From Marinobacter koreensis (GTDB lineage Bacteria; Pseudomonadota; Gammaproteobacteria; Pseudomonadales; Oleiphilaceae), in contig NZ_JAKZAJ010000003.1 in assembly GCF_023156285.1 (NCBI RefSeq), positions 186,001 through 250,000 on the forward strand: DNA of 64,000 bases, given 5' to 3'. The position numbers were made by a program, and so were the translations under genes. A model generated the notes under the pieces. The model was not told the origin of the DNA, did no database searches, and saw nothing but the letters and a program-made list of their open reading frames with translations. This document shows, in pieces, positions 6,596-15,698 of the stretch; the stretch's first letter is position 1, and the number at the start of each line of letters is the position of its first letter.

Positions 6596-7294
6596 TCAGC
6601 CGCACTTGCTGTCGCCGCAGGATAGGCAGGTGGCGCAGCCGTCCATCACGATTACCGCCTTGGTGTTGCACTTGCCGCACATGGTGGCGTTGGCGGGGTA
6701 GTCGTTGCTGGTTTCGTCGTTGGTGGCCGTGCTCTGACTGGCTTCGAACTCGGCGCGCTTTTCGGCGAGGATGCGCTTGGTGGTTTCGCTCATTTCCTCG
6801 CTTTCCAGCAGGCCGATGGCCTTGAGGTGCTTCTCGATCACGGCACCGATCTCGGCCACCAGGGACGGCATGAACACGCCGCCTTTCTTAAAGTAGCCGC
6901 CGTTCGGGTCGTACACGGAGCGCAGCTCTTCCACCAGGAAGGTCACGTCGCCGCCTTTGCGGAACACCGCGGAGATAACGCGGGTGAGGGCGATAACCCA
7001 CTGGAAGTGTTCCATCGACTTGGAGTTGATGAACACTTCGTACGGCTGCCGGCTTTCGTGGTCGGTGCCTTCGTTGAGCAGGATGTCGTTGATGGTGATG
7101 TACATCGCGTGCTCGGCCACCGGCGGCTTGATCTTGTAGGTGGTGCCCAGCAGGAAGTCCGGCCGTTCGATGTACTCGTTCATCTCAACGGGCTTGGTTT
7201 CCGCCTGCACCGGTGCCTGGTGCTCGCTCGGGGTGTCGGTATCGGCTTTCTTTACGCGGTAGCCGACGATCTGGTTGCTGATTTTGACTGTCAT
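6596..7294 (-). CDS. nrdJb: NrdJb, small subunit/C-terminal part of class II ribonucleotide reductase
   Basis: A 232-residue protein carrying the C-terminal part of a B12-dependent ribonucleotide reductase. It ends in a cysteine-rich tail (CGKC, then CATCLSCGDSKCG) that in this class binds zinc and passes electrons from thioredoxin to the active site. The domain from about residue 80 (YITINDILL, then EHFQWVIALTRVISAVFRKGGD) is the TSCPD-type domain. In Pseudomonas the class II enzyme is likewise split into NrdJa and NrdJb. The start MTVKISNQ at 7294 is chosen; it lies 28 bases after nrdJa, so both are one operon. Confidence 0.93.
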   Translation of the reverse strand: MTVKISNQIVGYRVKKADTDTPSEHQAPVQAETKPVEMNEYIERPDFLLGTTYKIKPPVAEHAMYITINDILLNEGTDHESRQPYEVFINSKSMEHFQWVIALTRVISAVFRKGGDVTFLVEELRSVYDPNGGYFKKGGVFMPSLVAEIGAVIEKHLKAIGLLESEEMSETTKRILAEKRAEFEASQSTATNDETSNDYPANATMCGKCNTKAVIVMDGCATCLSCGDSKCG

Positions 7295-7322
7295 ATTCGT
7301 TGTCCTGTGGTCGGTTCCCGGA

Positions 7323-9461
7323 TCAGTACTTGCCGTAGGTGCCTTCTTTGAGCGCATCAAACAGGTTGGCGGCGGTGTGGATCTCGCCGTCGTATTCTAC
7401 CTGTTCGTTACCGCGCAGGGTCACCTTGCTGCCGTCGTCCAGTGTGAACTCGTAAAGCGTGTTCTCGAGGTCTTTCTCTTTCACCAGTACGCCCTGGAAC
7501 GCTTCCGGGTTGAAGCGGAAGGTGGTGCAGCCCTTCAGGCCCTTGTCGTAGGCGTACAGGTAGATGTCCTTGAAGTCCTGATAGGCGAAGTCTGTCGGAA
7601 CGTTGGCCGTTTTGGAAATCGAGGAATCTACCCACTTCTGGGCGGCGGCCTGGATGTCCACGTGCTGCGCCGGGGTGACGTCGTCCGAAGTGGTGAAGTA
7701 GGACGGCAGTTTCTTGTCCTCGTCGTCGGAGAACGGCATGGCGCCCGGGTTCACCAGGTGGCGGTACGCCAGCAGTTCGAAGGAGAATACGTCTACTTTC
7801 TCCTTGGTCTTGCGGCCTTCGCGGATGATGTTGCGCGCGTAGTGGTGCGAGAAGCTCGGCTCGATGCCGTTACTGGCGTTGTTGGCCAGCGACAGGCTGA
7901 TGGTGCCGGTGGGCGCGATGGAGGTGTGGTGGGTAAAACGGCCACCTTTCTCGGCCAGCTGCTTTACCAGCTCCGGCTCCACGTGGGCGATCTGCTGCAT
8001 GTAACGGCTGAAACGGGCGTGCAGCAACTTGCCTTTGAGAACATCGCCGATCTTGTAGCCTTCTTTGGCCAGCTCCGGGCACTTGTTCATCATCTTCGGG
8101 GTGATTTCGAAGTCTTCGTCCATGATCGGCGCCGGGCCTTTCTCTTCGGCCAGGGCCAGGGACTGGCGCCAGCCTTCTACGGCCATTTCACGGACCACTT
8201 CTTCGGTGAACTGCACGGACTCATCGGAACCATACGGCATGCGCAGCATGGCGAGGGTGGAGCCCAGGCCCAGGATGCCCATGCCGTGGCGGCGCTTGTG
8301 GGTGATCTCGTGGCGCTGCTCGGCCAGCGGCAGGCCGTTGATTTCCACAACGTTGTCCAGCATGCGGGTGAAGATGCCCACCACCTTGCGGTATTTCTCG
8401 TAGTTGAAGCTGGCCTTCTCGGTGAACGGATATTCGACGAACTTGGTCAGGTTTACGGAGCCCAGCAGGCAGCTGCCATACGGGGGCAGGGGCTGCTCGC
8501 CGCAGGGGTTGGTGGCGCGGATGTCTTCGCAGAACCAGTTGTTGTTCATCTGGTTGACCTTGTCGATCAGGATGAAACCCGGCTCGGCGTAGTCGTAGGT
8601 GCTGGTCATGATGGTGTCCCAGATAAACTGGGCCTTCACCGTCTTGTAGATGCGGCAGGCGACCTTGCCTTCGTCGTTCACCACGTAGCCGTCCAGAACC
8701 GGGAAGTCGCGGTACACGAACTGTGAGGTGTCGGACAGGTCCAGGTTTTCGTCGTCCACTTCCTTCTGGGTGACGGGGAAGGAGAGGTGCCAGTCGTCGC
8801 CGTTGCGGACGGCTTCGATGAAGTCTTCGGTGATCAGCAGGGACAGGTTGAACTGGCGCAGGCGGCCGTCTTCACGCTTGGCCTGGATGAACTCGATCAC
8901 GTCCGGGTGGTGTACGTCGAAGGTGGCCATCTGGGCACCACGACGACCACCGGCGGAAGAAACGGTGAAGCACATGCGGTCGAAGATGTCCATGAAGGAC
9001 AGCGGGCCGGAGGTGGTGGCGCCGGCACCGGCAACATAGGCACCGCGCGGGCGCAGGGTGGAGAACTCGTAGCCGATACCGCACCCGGCCTTGAGGGTCA
9101 GGCCGGCTTCGTGGTTTTTCTCCAGGATGTCGTTCATGGAGTCATGGACGGTGCCGGAGACGGTGCAGTTGATGGTGGATGTGGCGGGCTTGTGCGCTTC
9201 CGCACCGGCGTTGGAGGTGATCCGGCCGGCCGGGATGGCGCCGTTCTGGAGTGCCCAGATGAAGTCCTTCATGTGCTTGGTGCGCACGGACTTGTTTTCC
9301 ACTTCGGCCAAGGCTTTCGCAACGCGCTCGTAGGTTGCGTTGATGTCCTTGTCCACGGGTTCGCCGGTCTTGGTCTTGAGCTGGTATTTGCTGCTCCAGA
9401 TGTCCAGCGAAGCTTCCTGCATCGGAATCGTTGTGATCACTGCCTGTGCCTTAGCGTTCAT
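7323..9461 (-). CDS. nrdJa: NrdJa, catalytic part of adenosylcobalamin-dependent ribonucleotide reductase
   Basis: A 712-residue catalytic chain of class II ribonucleoside-diphosphate reductase, which makes deoxyribonucleotides using a cobalamin-generated thiyl radical and needs no oxygen. Visible motifs are STINCTVSG (C99), GCGIGYEFSTLRPRGA, SSAGGRRGAQM and NPCGEQPLPPYGSC (C320), followed by the (beta/alpha)10 barrel and the HHTSIAPTGTISL segment. The start MNAKAQAV at 9461 has a GAGG ribosome site and gives an N-terminus of the length I recall for Pseudomonas NrdJa; an in-frame ATG at 9518 is possible. The chain lacks the C-terminal cysteine tail, which is supplied by nrdJb. Confidence 0.95.
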   Translation of the reverse strand: MNAKAQAVITTIPMQEASLDIWSSKYQLKTKTGEPVDKDINATYERVAKALAEVENKSVRTKHMKDFIWALQNGAIPAGRITSNAGAEAHKPATSTINCTVSGTVHDSMNDILEKNHEAGLTLKAGCGIGYEFSTLRPRGAYVAGAGATTSGPLSFMDIFDRMCFTVSSAGGRRGAQMATFDVHHPDVIEFIQAKREDGRLRQFNLSLLITEDFIEAVRNGDDWHLSFPVTQKEVDDENLDLSDTSQFVYRDFPVLDGYVVNDEGKVACRIYKTVKAQFIWDTIMTSTYDYAEPGFILIDKVNQMNNNWFCEDIRATNPCGEQPLPPYGSCLLGSVNLTKFVEYPFTEKASFNYEKYRKVVGIFTRMLDNVVEINGLPLAEQRHEITHKRRHGMGILGLGSTLAMLRMPYGSDESVQFTEEVVREMAVEGWRQSLALAEEKGPAPIMDEDFEITPKMMNKCPELAKEGYKIGDVLKGKLLHARFSRYMQQIAHVEPELVKQLAEKGGRFTHHTSIAPTGTISLSLANNASNGIEPSFSHHYARNIIREGRKTKEKVDVFSFELLAYRHLVNPGAMPFSDDEDKKLPSYFTTSDDVTPAQHVDIQAAAQKWVDSSISKTANVPTDFAYQDFKDIYLYAYDKGLKGCTTFRFNPEAFQGVLVKEKDLENTLYEFTLDDGSKVTLRGNEQVEYDGEIHTAANLFDALKEGTYGKY

Positions 9462-9518
9462 TGCCACCCTCGGTTCTTCCAGTCTGTCTCTTTTTGATGG
9501 CGCTGTCTCTAGCGCCAT

Positions 9519-10088
9519 ACCCCTTTTAAATCGTTGGAGCCATTCCGTTCCGGTCTGGTTCCTGGCCGGCCATGGTCAAAACGGGCCAGCGACCACAACA
9601 TGTGGTGGTTGGTCGTCTGGTGCGTTTGCCTGCGTGGAGGCCGGTCTGGTATCGAATCATTGTGCGGGCCTGGCGTGTAGCCCCTTCGTCTGGCCTCCGG
9701 GAGGTCCGGCGGCGGTTTTATTGTATACCCTATATGTGGGCTTATTTTTCGAAAGTATAACAGGATATAGTGGTGTGTGAACAAGAACGCAACTATTGAA
9801 TACGGCGAGCGTCGAAAGAAAATCAATGGAAGAGGCCTTGCATTGGCGGGAAGCCGCGTCATGGCGTGGTTGGGGCGGGATTTCGGGCAATTACTATATG
9901 TTGTGGTTAAAAAATCGGCAGGCCGACGGCGAGGCAAGGATAGCGTGACGAATAGTTTTCCTGTGCAAGTAGTTTGTGACGCCTGCACGTATCTGATGTC
10001 GACAGATCGTTAAAGTATAGAGGTGGCGTCGTAAAACGTAGTGGCCCACAGGAAGTGATAACCACTATAAGAAAAGAAGGAACAAGAA
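9519..10088. other. Intergenic region between divergent nrdJa and DUF6160-like gene
   Basis: About 570 bases without a gene I can support. Open frames exist on both strands, but none has a good start site or a protein-like composition. It holds candidate NrdR boxes and -10-like TATAC elements for nrdJa near 9725-9773. I looked for a cobalamin riboswitch box (GCCACTG) on the minus strand and saw none. Confidence 0.6.
9725..9773 (-). promoter_or_regulatory. Candidate tandem NrdR boxes with nrdJa promoter
   Basis: On the minus strand CCACTATATCCTGTTA (9758-9773) matches about 12 of the specified positions of the NrdR consensus ACACWATATNTTGTGT. A weaker copy (9725-9740) lies 33 bases away, about three helical turns, as NrdR box pairs usually do. 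Both overlap -10-like TATACT and TATACA sequences. Regulation is inferred. Confidence 0.4.
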
Positions 10089-10913
10089 ATGAAAGGCCTG
10101 AAACCTTCATTGCTAGCGCTATGTGTTGCCGGTATGCCCGCCGCAGCCCTGGCGGAGATCCAGCCGCTGGATGAGGCGTCGATGGGGAACATTACCGGGC
10201 AATCGGGTGTCACCATTGAACTTGAAGCCAAGATCAATATCGATAAATTCATCTACACAGACGATGGTTCGCTGGAAATCAATGACATTTTCATTGGGGG
10301 TGGTAACCGGACCGATTATTTTCCGGAGCTTGGCTTTAACCTGACCGGGAACGGGATCGGCCCCACCGACCGAATTGATAACGTCCGTATCAATATCGAC
10401 ATCGCCTCCGATGGTGATGCGATTATCAACATACTGCCCATTGTATTTGGAGCCGTGGATTTCACAGTCACCACTGGCGCCTGGAATCTCGTTGATACCG
10501 GGGGCACCCCGGGTACTACACTGATCGACAATTTCCGAATGGATGCCCTCATTGGCTCGGGTACGATCCGGATCGATACCGCGACTGATAAAATGAATAT
10601 CAAAACGGACTTCGCGATTGACGATATGGATTTTGATGTGCCGTTCCTCGGCATTGGGATACGCGACTTTCAGTTGACCGGTCCGGACTATGATCTCCAG
10701 GCGCCCCAGCCCCTCAGATTGTTCGCCAACGTTGATATGGATATCTATCAGGGCCCCAATCAAGCGGGTGTCGATAGCCTCGCAGTGGATCTCAATAACT
10801 TTGAAGCCGATATTCGTATCGGGGGTGTTCTCATTGGAGGGACATCGATCGGTTCCGTTGCGATTGATAATCTGGCGATTACCGACACAAAGTTGAGGAT
10901 CTACGGTCACTGA
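10089..10913 (+). CDS. Secreted DUF6160-like protein, possible pilus/surface component
   Basis: A 274-residue exported protein. A signal peptide (residues 1-22, ending AAALA) is followed by LDEASMGNITGQSGVTIEL, the N-terminal signature shared by DUF6160 proteins and the Acinetobacter FilA-type putative pilus proteins. The remainder is acidic and beta-rich, with repeated short aspartate/asparagine and hydrophobic strands (IDNVRINIDI, INIDKFIY, IDDMDFDVP), suggesting a beta-solenoid or secreted fibre subunit. No other pilus-system gene is adjacent. The ATG follows an AAGGA site and a strong terminator follows the stop. Function unknown. Confidence 0.65.
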   Translation: MKGLKPSLLALCVAGMPAAALAEIQPLDEASMGNITGQSGVTIELEAKINIDKFIYTDDGSLEINDIFIGGGNRTDYFPELGFNLTGNGIGPTDRIDNVRINIDIASDGDAIINILPIVFGAVDFTVTTGAWNLVDTGGTPGTTLIDNFRMDALIGSGTIRIDTATDKMNIKTDFAIDDMDFDVPFLGIGIRDFQLTGPDYDLQAPQPLRLFANVDMDIYQGPNQAGVDSLAVDLNNFEADIRIGGVLIGGTSIGSVAIDNLAITDTKLRIYGH

Positions 10914-10931
10914 CCGGCCTTCAGAAAGCAT

Positions 10932-10960
10932 AAAAAAGCGGGGCCTGGCCCCGCTTTTTT
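10932..10960 (+). terminator. Strong bidirectional rho-independent terminator
   Basis: A perfect stem, AAAAAAGCGGGGCC pairing with GGCCCCGCTTTTTT, lies between the converging DUF6160-like gene and the ABC ATPase gene, so it can serve both. Confidence 0.92.
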
Positions 10961-11001
10961 GATGTCCGGATATTGGTTTTCGGACGATTTTGACGTCGGT
11001 A

Positions 11002-11796
11002 TCAGCCCAGCAGCAGGCTGTCGTCATCCACCTCCAGACCACGCTGTTTTTCGAACAGGCCGAGCAGGTCTTTCACTTCCAGCCCCTCCCGTTCCTTGCC
11101 GGCTATGTCGAACACTACCTGTCCCTGGTGCAGCATCACCGTGCGGTCACCCACGTCCAGGGCCTGTTTCATGCTGTGGGTCACCATCAGGGCGGTGAGC
11201 TTCTGCTCCTCGATGATCTTTTTGGTGAGTTCCAGCACGAACGCGGCGGTCTTGGGATCCAGCGCGGCGGTGTGCTCGTCCAGCAGGAGAATGCTCGAGG
11301 GCGTGAGGCTGGCCATCAGCAGGCTGACGGCCTGGCGCTGGCCACCGGACAGGAGGCCCATCTTGTCGCCCAGGCGATTCTCCAGCCCGAGTTTCAGGGA
11401 GGCCAGGCTTTCCCGGAACTGGCCAAGGTACTGCTTCTTGACCGCCGTTGTGAGTCCCCGGCGCTGGCCGCGCTTGATGGCGAGGGCCAGGTTTTCTTCT
11501 ATGGACAGGTTTTCGCAGGTGCCGGCGAGCGGATCCTGGAAGACCCGGGCCACGCGCGACGCCCGCTTGTAGGTCGGCAGGCGTGTGACGTCCTGGTTGT
11601 CGACCACAATCTGGCCGCTGTCGACCATCACTTCGCCGGCGAGGGCGTTCAGGAAGGTGGATTTGCCGGCGCCGTTGCTGCCGATCACGGTCACGAATTC
11701 ACCCTGGTTAACGGTCAGGCTCATGCCCCGCAGCGCCGGGTTTTCCAGCGGCGTGCCCTTGCCGAAGGTGAGTCGGAGATCGTCTGCACTGATCAT
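11002..11796 (-). CDS. ABC transporter ATP-binding protein (TrpZ-like)
   Basis: A 264-residue ABC ATPase. Walker A is GSNGAGKST (near residue 39), the signature is LLSGGQRQAVSLL, and Walker B is SILLLDEHTAALD, followed by the switch histidine in MVTHSMKQAL. The gene lies 9 bases downstream of a permease gene and 1 kb after a periplasmic binding protein gene, all on the minus strand, forming a complete importer of the TrpXYZ/ABC_sub_bind type. The LDEHTAALD sequence, with histidine where most ABC proteins have proline, is common in this subgroup. The substrate is unproven; relatives import aromatic amino acids. Confidence 0.85.
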   Translation of the reverse strand: MISADDLRLTFGKGTPLENPALRGMSLTVNQGEFVTVIGSNGAGKSTFLNALAGEVMVDSGQIVVDNQDVTRLPTYKRASRVARVFQDPLAGTCENLSIEENLALAIKRGQRRGLTTAVKKQYLGQFRESLASLKLGLENRLGDKMGLLSGGQRQAVSLLMASLTPSSILLLDEHTAALDPKTAAFVLELTKKIIEEQKLTALMVTHSMKQALDVGDRTVMLHQGQVVFDIAGKEREGLEVKDLLGLFEKQRGLEVDDDSLLLG

Positions 11797-11805
11797 GTCG
11801 ATTCC

Positions 11806-12708
11806 TCAGGCTTTCTTGCGGGTGAATTTGCTGACCACGGAGTTCCGTACGCCCGGCAATACAATAGCCAGTGTAACCAGTACGGCAGTGATCAGGTTCA
11901 GGTCCTGTGCCTGGAGGCCAAGCACGTCGGCGTTCAGCGCGAAGGCGATGGCCAGGCGGTAGATAATGGCGCCCACCACGCAGGCCATCAGGGCCCGGAT
12001 GACGGTGGACGGCGTGATCAGCGCTTCACCACCAATCAGGGAGGCGAGGCCGATCACGATCACGCCCACGCCCATGGTGACGTCGGCAGCACCCTGGCTC
12101 TGGGCGAACAGCGCGCCCGCCAGTCCCACGAGGCCATTCGACAGGGCCACGCCGAGCACGATCATGCCGCCGGTGGCGATGCCCTGGGCCCGGGCCATGC
12201 GGGGGTTGGCGCCGGTGGCGCGCATGGCAAGGCCGGTCTCGGATTTCATGAATCGCCAGAGCAGGAACAGGGCCACGAGCACCACAATCAGGAACAGCAC
12301 CACCGGGACCTGGTGGTAGGCCAGTCCCAGGTCGTACCAGGGCGTCAGCACCGTCTCTTCGGACAGCAGGGCGACGTTGGGGCGCCCCATGACCCGGAGG
12401 TTCACGGAGTAGAGGGCGATCATGGTCAGGATGGACGCCAGCAGGTTCAGGATCTTCAGCTTGACGTTCAACAGAGCGGTGACCGAACCCGCCGCCATAC
12501 CGGCCAGAACGGCGGCCCCGGTAGCAATCCAGGGGTTCCAGCCGTGGATGATCAGGATGGCGGAAACGGCAGCACCCAGGGGGAAACTGCCATCGACGGT
12601 GAGGTCGGGAAAATCGAGTACACGAAACGAGATGTAGATGCCGAAGGCGACCAGGCCGTAGATGAGGCCGGTCTCCAGGGCGCCATAGAAAGCGATTTCA
12701 CTGAGCAT
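11806..12708 (-). CDS. ABC transporter permease, branched-chain amino-acid type (TrpY-like)
   Basis: A 300-residue integral membrane protein with about eight to nine hydrophobic segments and the BPD_transp_2 signature ETGLAMRATGANPRMARAQGI, which forms the coupling helix that contacts the ATPase. It is the single permease of the cluster, so it probably forms a homodimer. It is translated just before the ATPase. A hairpin upstream at 12731-12766 probably reduces its expression relative to the binding protein. Confidence 0.88.
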   Translation of the reverse strand: MLSEIAFYGALETGLIYGLVAFGIYISFRVLDFPDLTVDGSFPLGAAVSAILIIHGWNPWIATGAAVLAGMAAGSVTALLNVKLKILNLLASILTMIALYSVNLRVMGRPNVALLSEETVLTPWYDLGLAYHQVPVVLFLIVVLVALFLLWRFMKSETGLAMRATGANPRMARAQGIATGGMIVLGVALSNGLVGLAGALFAQSQGAADVTMGVGVIVIGLASLIGGEALITPSTVIRALMACVVGAIIYRLAIAFALNADVLGLQAQDLNLITAVLVTLAIVLPGVRNSVVSKFTRKKA

Positions 12709-12730
12709 GGGTACGATTCACTGTGAAAGA

Positions 12731-12766
12731 AAACGGGCGGGCCCTTGTGGGGTCCGCCCGTTCTCG
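12731..12766 (-). terminator. Intercistronic hairpin between binding protein and permease genes
   Basis: The stem AACGGGCGGGCCC pairs with GGGGTCCGCCCGTT around a short loop just after the binding-protein stop codon. The T-tract is short. It probably acts as a partial terminator or mRNA stabiliser that keeps the binding protein more abundant than the membrane parts. Confidence 0.65.
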
Positions 12767-12773
12767 TCAGGCT

Positions 12774-13748
12774 TTACTTGTCGCTTTTGACGACTTCTTT
12801 GGCTTCCTTGATGAGATCATCGGACAGGGTGATGCCCATTTCCTTGGCCGCGGCCGGATTTACATACAGGTCCAGGGTATCCATGGTCTCAACCGGCATG
12901 TCTGCGGTGCTGGCGCCGTTCAGGACACGGGCAACCATCTTGCCGGTCTGGCGGCCATGGTTGTAATAGTTGAAGCCCAGCGCCGCGACTGCGCCGCGCT
13001 CGACGGTGGCGGTGTCTGCGGCAAACACGGGAATGTCGGCGCGCTCACCCACGGAGATCACGGCCTCGGCGGCGCTGATCACCGTGTTGTCGGTAGTCAG
13101 GTAGATGGCGTCTACGTCACCGACCAGGGAACGGGCGGCGCCCAGAACCTCGGAGGTCTTGGTGGCAGCGGCCTTCACCAGGGTCAGGCCGCGGGCCTTG
13201 AGGCGTTCGTCCAGCAGGTTCACCAGGGACACGGCGTTGGCCTCGCCCGGGTTGTAGACGGTGCCGATGCGCTTGGCGTCGGGCATGACGCGCTGGAGCA
13301 GATCAATATGCTTGTCGATGGGCAGCATGTCGCTGACACCGGTGATGTTGGCGCCGGGCTTGTCGAGGCTTTTCACCAGTTTGGCGCCCACCGGATCGGT
13401 GACCGCGGAGAAGACGACCGGAATGTTCCGGGCCGCGGCCGCGACGGTCTGGGCGGAAGGCGTTGCAATGGCCACAATCACGTCTGGCTCTTCACCGATG
13501 AATTTCCGGGCGATCTGGGCAGCGATTGCGGAGTTGCCCTGGGCACTCTCGTGCATGATCTTCAGGTTGTCGCCTTCCTTGAAACCTTCGTCGGCAAGCT
13601 CGTCCTTGACCCCCTGGTACACGGCGTCCAGTGCCGGGTGTTCAACGATCTGCGTGATGGCGACGGTCTTGGTGTCCTGGGCCTGAGCCAGGCTAGCCGC
13701 TGCCAGCAGGGAAGCGCCCAGAAGAGTGCGCAGTGTTTTGGTGGCCAT
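12774..13748 (-). CDS. ABC transporter substrate-binding protein (ABC_sub_bind/TrpX-like)
   Basis: A 324-residue periplasmic protein with a signal peptide (residues 1-23, ending AQAQ). It contains the two-lobe pattern of the ABC_sub_bind family: VAITQIVEHPALDAVYQGVKDEL at the start, PVVFSAVTDPVGAKLV in the middle, then VDAIYLTTDNTV. It captures the solute for the permease and ATPase encoded downstream. Streptococcal TrpX relatives bind tryptophan or tyrosine, but the ligand here is not readable from sequence. It is the first gene of the operon, and about 260 bases separate it from the divergent acyl-CoA synthetase gene. Confidence 0.88.
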   Translation of the reverse strand: MATKTLRTLLGASLLAAASLAQAQDTKTVAITQIVEHPALDAVYQGVKDELADEGFKEGDNLKIMHESAQGNSAIAAQIARKFIGEEPDVIVAIATPSAQTVAAAARNIPVVFSAVTDPVGAKLVKSLDKPGANITGVSDMLPIDKHIDLLQRVMPDAKRIGTVYNPGEANAVSLVNLLDERLKARGLTLVKAAATKTSEVLGAARSLVGDVDAIYLTTDNTVISAAEAVISVGERADIPVFAADTATVERGAVAALGFNYYNHGRQTGKMVARVLNGASTADMPVETMDTLDLYVNPAAAKEMGITLSDDLIKEAKEVVKSDK

Positions 13749-14012
13749 ATACCCATCTCCGAGTGGTTAGAGGTGTGACTTGGATCGGTGTCTGGAATTC
13801 GGAAGGTGCGAGAGTTTACCACAGCCTGGCATCGCAAGGGGTAGGGGGAAGCGTTCAACCTGAAAAGATCGGCCAGTAGTTGAGGAATTGAATAATTCCG
13901 GTTGAATCACGTTTTGACGACCCTTACCGTGTTGCAATACCCTACGAAAGTCTAATAATAGCGCTTATAAGAACACGCTGACGAAAAACACAACTTATAA
14001 CAAGGAAGGTCC

Positions 14013-15680
14013 ATGGACACGACTAATAAACTTCCCCTGGATATGGTGTATCACTGGGAGCAGGCGAAGAAGAACTCCCTTTATATGACCCAGCCCATCG
14101 GTGATGGCAAGGTCGTCGAGTACACTTGGGGCCGAGCGGTTGACGAAGCCCGTCGCATGGCGGCCTACCTCAAATCCCTCAATCTGCCGGAGAAGAGCCG
14201 CATTGGCCTGATCTCCAAGAACTGTGCCCAGTGGGTCATGGCAGACTGGGCGATCTGGATGGCGGGGCACATTTCCGTCCCCCTGTATCCGACACTCAAT
14301 GCCGACACCGTCAACTACATCCTCAATCACGCTGAATGCGAGGTCCTGTTCGTTGGCAAGCTGGACGACTGGGACATGATGAAGCCGGGCGTACCGGAAT
14401 CGGTCCGCTGTATTTCTTTCCCGCTGAGCCCGCCCAACGACTTCGAGACCTGGGACGACATTGTCAGCAAGTACCCGCCGCTGGAGGAGAATACCCACCG
14501 CGATGCGGATGAGCTGGCGACGATTGTCTATACCTCCGGCAGTACCGGTCGCCCGAAAGGGGTCATGCTGAGCTTCGGCAATATGGCGTTTGCTGCCGCT
14601 GGCGGCATCCAGACCCTGGGTGTTGGCCCGAACGAGCGGATGCTCTCGTACCTGCCTCTGGCCCATGTGTTCGAGCGCACGTTCGTGGAGCTGGGGTCGC
14701 TGTACTCCGGGTTCCAGCTGTTCTTCGCAGACTCCCTCGACACCTTTGTTCAGGATCTCCAGCGGGCCCAGCCGACGTTGTTCCTGTCCGTGCCGCGTCT
14801 GTGGGTGAAGTTCCAGCACGGCGTGCTGCAGAAACTGCCCAAGCAGAAGCTGGACCGGCTGCTGAAGATTCCGGTACTCAATCGCGTGATCAAGAAAAAG
14901 GTGCTCAAGGGATTGGGACTGGACAAGGTCAAGCTGGCCGGCAGTGGTTCCGCGCCGTTGTCCCACGATGTCCTGGACTGGTACCGCAACCTTGGGCTGG
15001 AGTTGCTTGAGGGCTATGGCATGTCCGAGAACTTCGCTTATTCGCACATGAACAAGCCCGGGCGTTCCCGCACCGGCTATGTGGGCGAGGCGTTGCCTGG
15101 CGTGGAAGTGAAGATCAGCGATGAAGGGGAAGTCCTGGTCAAGAGCCCGGCCACCATGATGGGCTACTACAAGGACGAGGAGAAAACCCGGGAAACATTC
15201 ACGGAGGATGGCTTCCTGAAAACCGGCGACAAGGGCGAGATCGACGAGATGGGTCGCCTGAAGCTGACCGGCCGCATCAAGGAGATCTTCAAAACCAGCA
15301 AGGGCAAATACATTGCGCCCGCGCCCATTGAAAACCGCCTGATGTCCCACGATGCCATCGAGATGGTATGCGTGTCCGGTGCCAATCAGACCCAGCCCCA
15401 CGCACTGGTTATGCTGGGCGAGGAGACGCGTCCGAAATTGGCCGACGAGAACTTCCGGAAGGAACTGGAGGCAAGCTTCACAAACCTGATCAAGGAAGTG
15501 AACAAGACGGTGGATCCCCACGAACAGCTGGCGTTCATTACGGTGGTCAGTGACGAGTGGTCCATCGAGAACAGCTTCCTCACGCCCACGCTGAAGCTCA
15601 AGCGTAATGTGGTTGAAGACGCTTACCAGGAAAAGGTCGATAACTGGTACGCGCAGAAGCAACCCGTGATCTGGCAATAA
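14013..15680 (+). CDS. AMP-binding long-chain acyl-CoA synthetase
   Basis: A 555-residue adenylate-forming enzyme. The AMP-binding motif YTSGSTGRPKG is at residues 173-183, the A5-type motif is ELLEGYGMSEN, and the C-terminal hinge is FLKTGDKGEIDEMGRLKLTGRIKE with catalytic-type lysines in FKTSKGKYIAPAPIENRL. This FAA1-like layout (no signal peptide, IAPAPIE at the hinge) is that of long-chain fatty acid:CoA ligases, which activate fatty acids with ATP and CoA for degradation or lipid synthesis. In hydrocarbon- or wax-ester-metabolising marine bacteria such genes are often multiple, so the exact chain preference is open. It is monocistronic, with a terminator just after it. Confidence 0.88.
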   Translation: MDTTNKLPLDMVYHWEQAKKNSLYMTQPIGDGKVVEYTWGRAVDEARRMAAYLKSLNLPEKSRIGLISKNCAQWVMADWAIWMAGHISVPLYPTLNADTVNYILNHAECEVLFVGKLDDWDMMKPGVPESVRCISFPLSPPNDFETWDDIVSKYPPLEENTHRDADELATIVYTSGSTGRPKGVMLSFGNMAFAAAGGIQTLGVGPNERMLSYLPLAHVFERTFVELGSLYSGFQLFFADSLDTFVQDLQRAQPTLFLSVPRLWVKFQHGVLQKLPKQKLDRLLKIPVLNRVIKKKVLKGLGLDKVKLAGSGSAPLSHDVLDWYRNLGLELLEGYGMSENFAYSHMNKPGRSRTGYVGEALPGVEVKISDEGEVLVKSPATMMGYYKDEEKTRETFTEDGFLKTGDKGEIDEMGRLKLTGRIKEIFKTSKGKYIAPAPIENRLMSHDAIEMVCVSGANQTQPHALVMLGEETRPKLADENFRKELEASFTNLIKEVNKTVDPHEQLAFITVVSDEWSIENSFLTPTLKLKRNVVEDAYQEKVDNWYAQKQPVIWQ

Positions 15681-15698
15681 GCGACGTTCGTGCTACGC

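Noticed and set aside
7275..8726. Long open frame on the plus strand inside nrdJa (483 codons)
   Set aside because: It is antisense to a strongly conserved enzyme gene, has a repetitive V/G/H-rich composition typical of reversed GC-rich codons, and has no ribosome site.
9519..9720. Possible cobalamin riboswitch before nrdJa
   Set aside because: The B12 box (GCCACTG on the minus strand) is not present, and I could not find the core fold.
9509..10013. Small open frames in the nrdJa upstream gap
   Set aside because: They overlap each other on both strands, contain low-complexity proline/arginine stretches and have no ribosome sites.
10990..13778. Long plus-strand open frames across the ABC transporter genes
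   Set aside because: They are shadows of the three minus-strand transporter genes, with histidine- and glutamine-rich nonsense composition and no recognisable motif.
13995..15677. 560-codon minus-strand frame opposite the acyl-CoA synthetase
   Set aside because: The plus-strand gene carries all AMP-binding motifs; the antisense product resembles no protein family.
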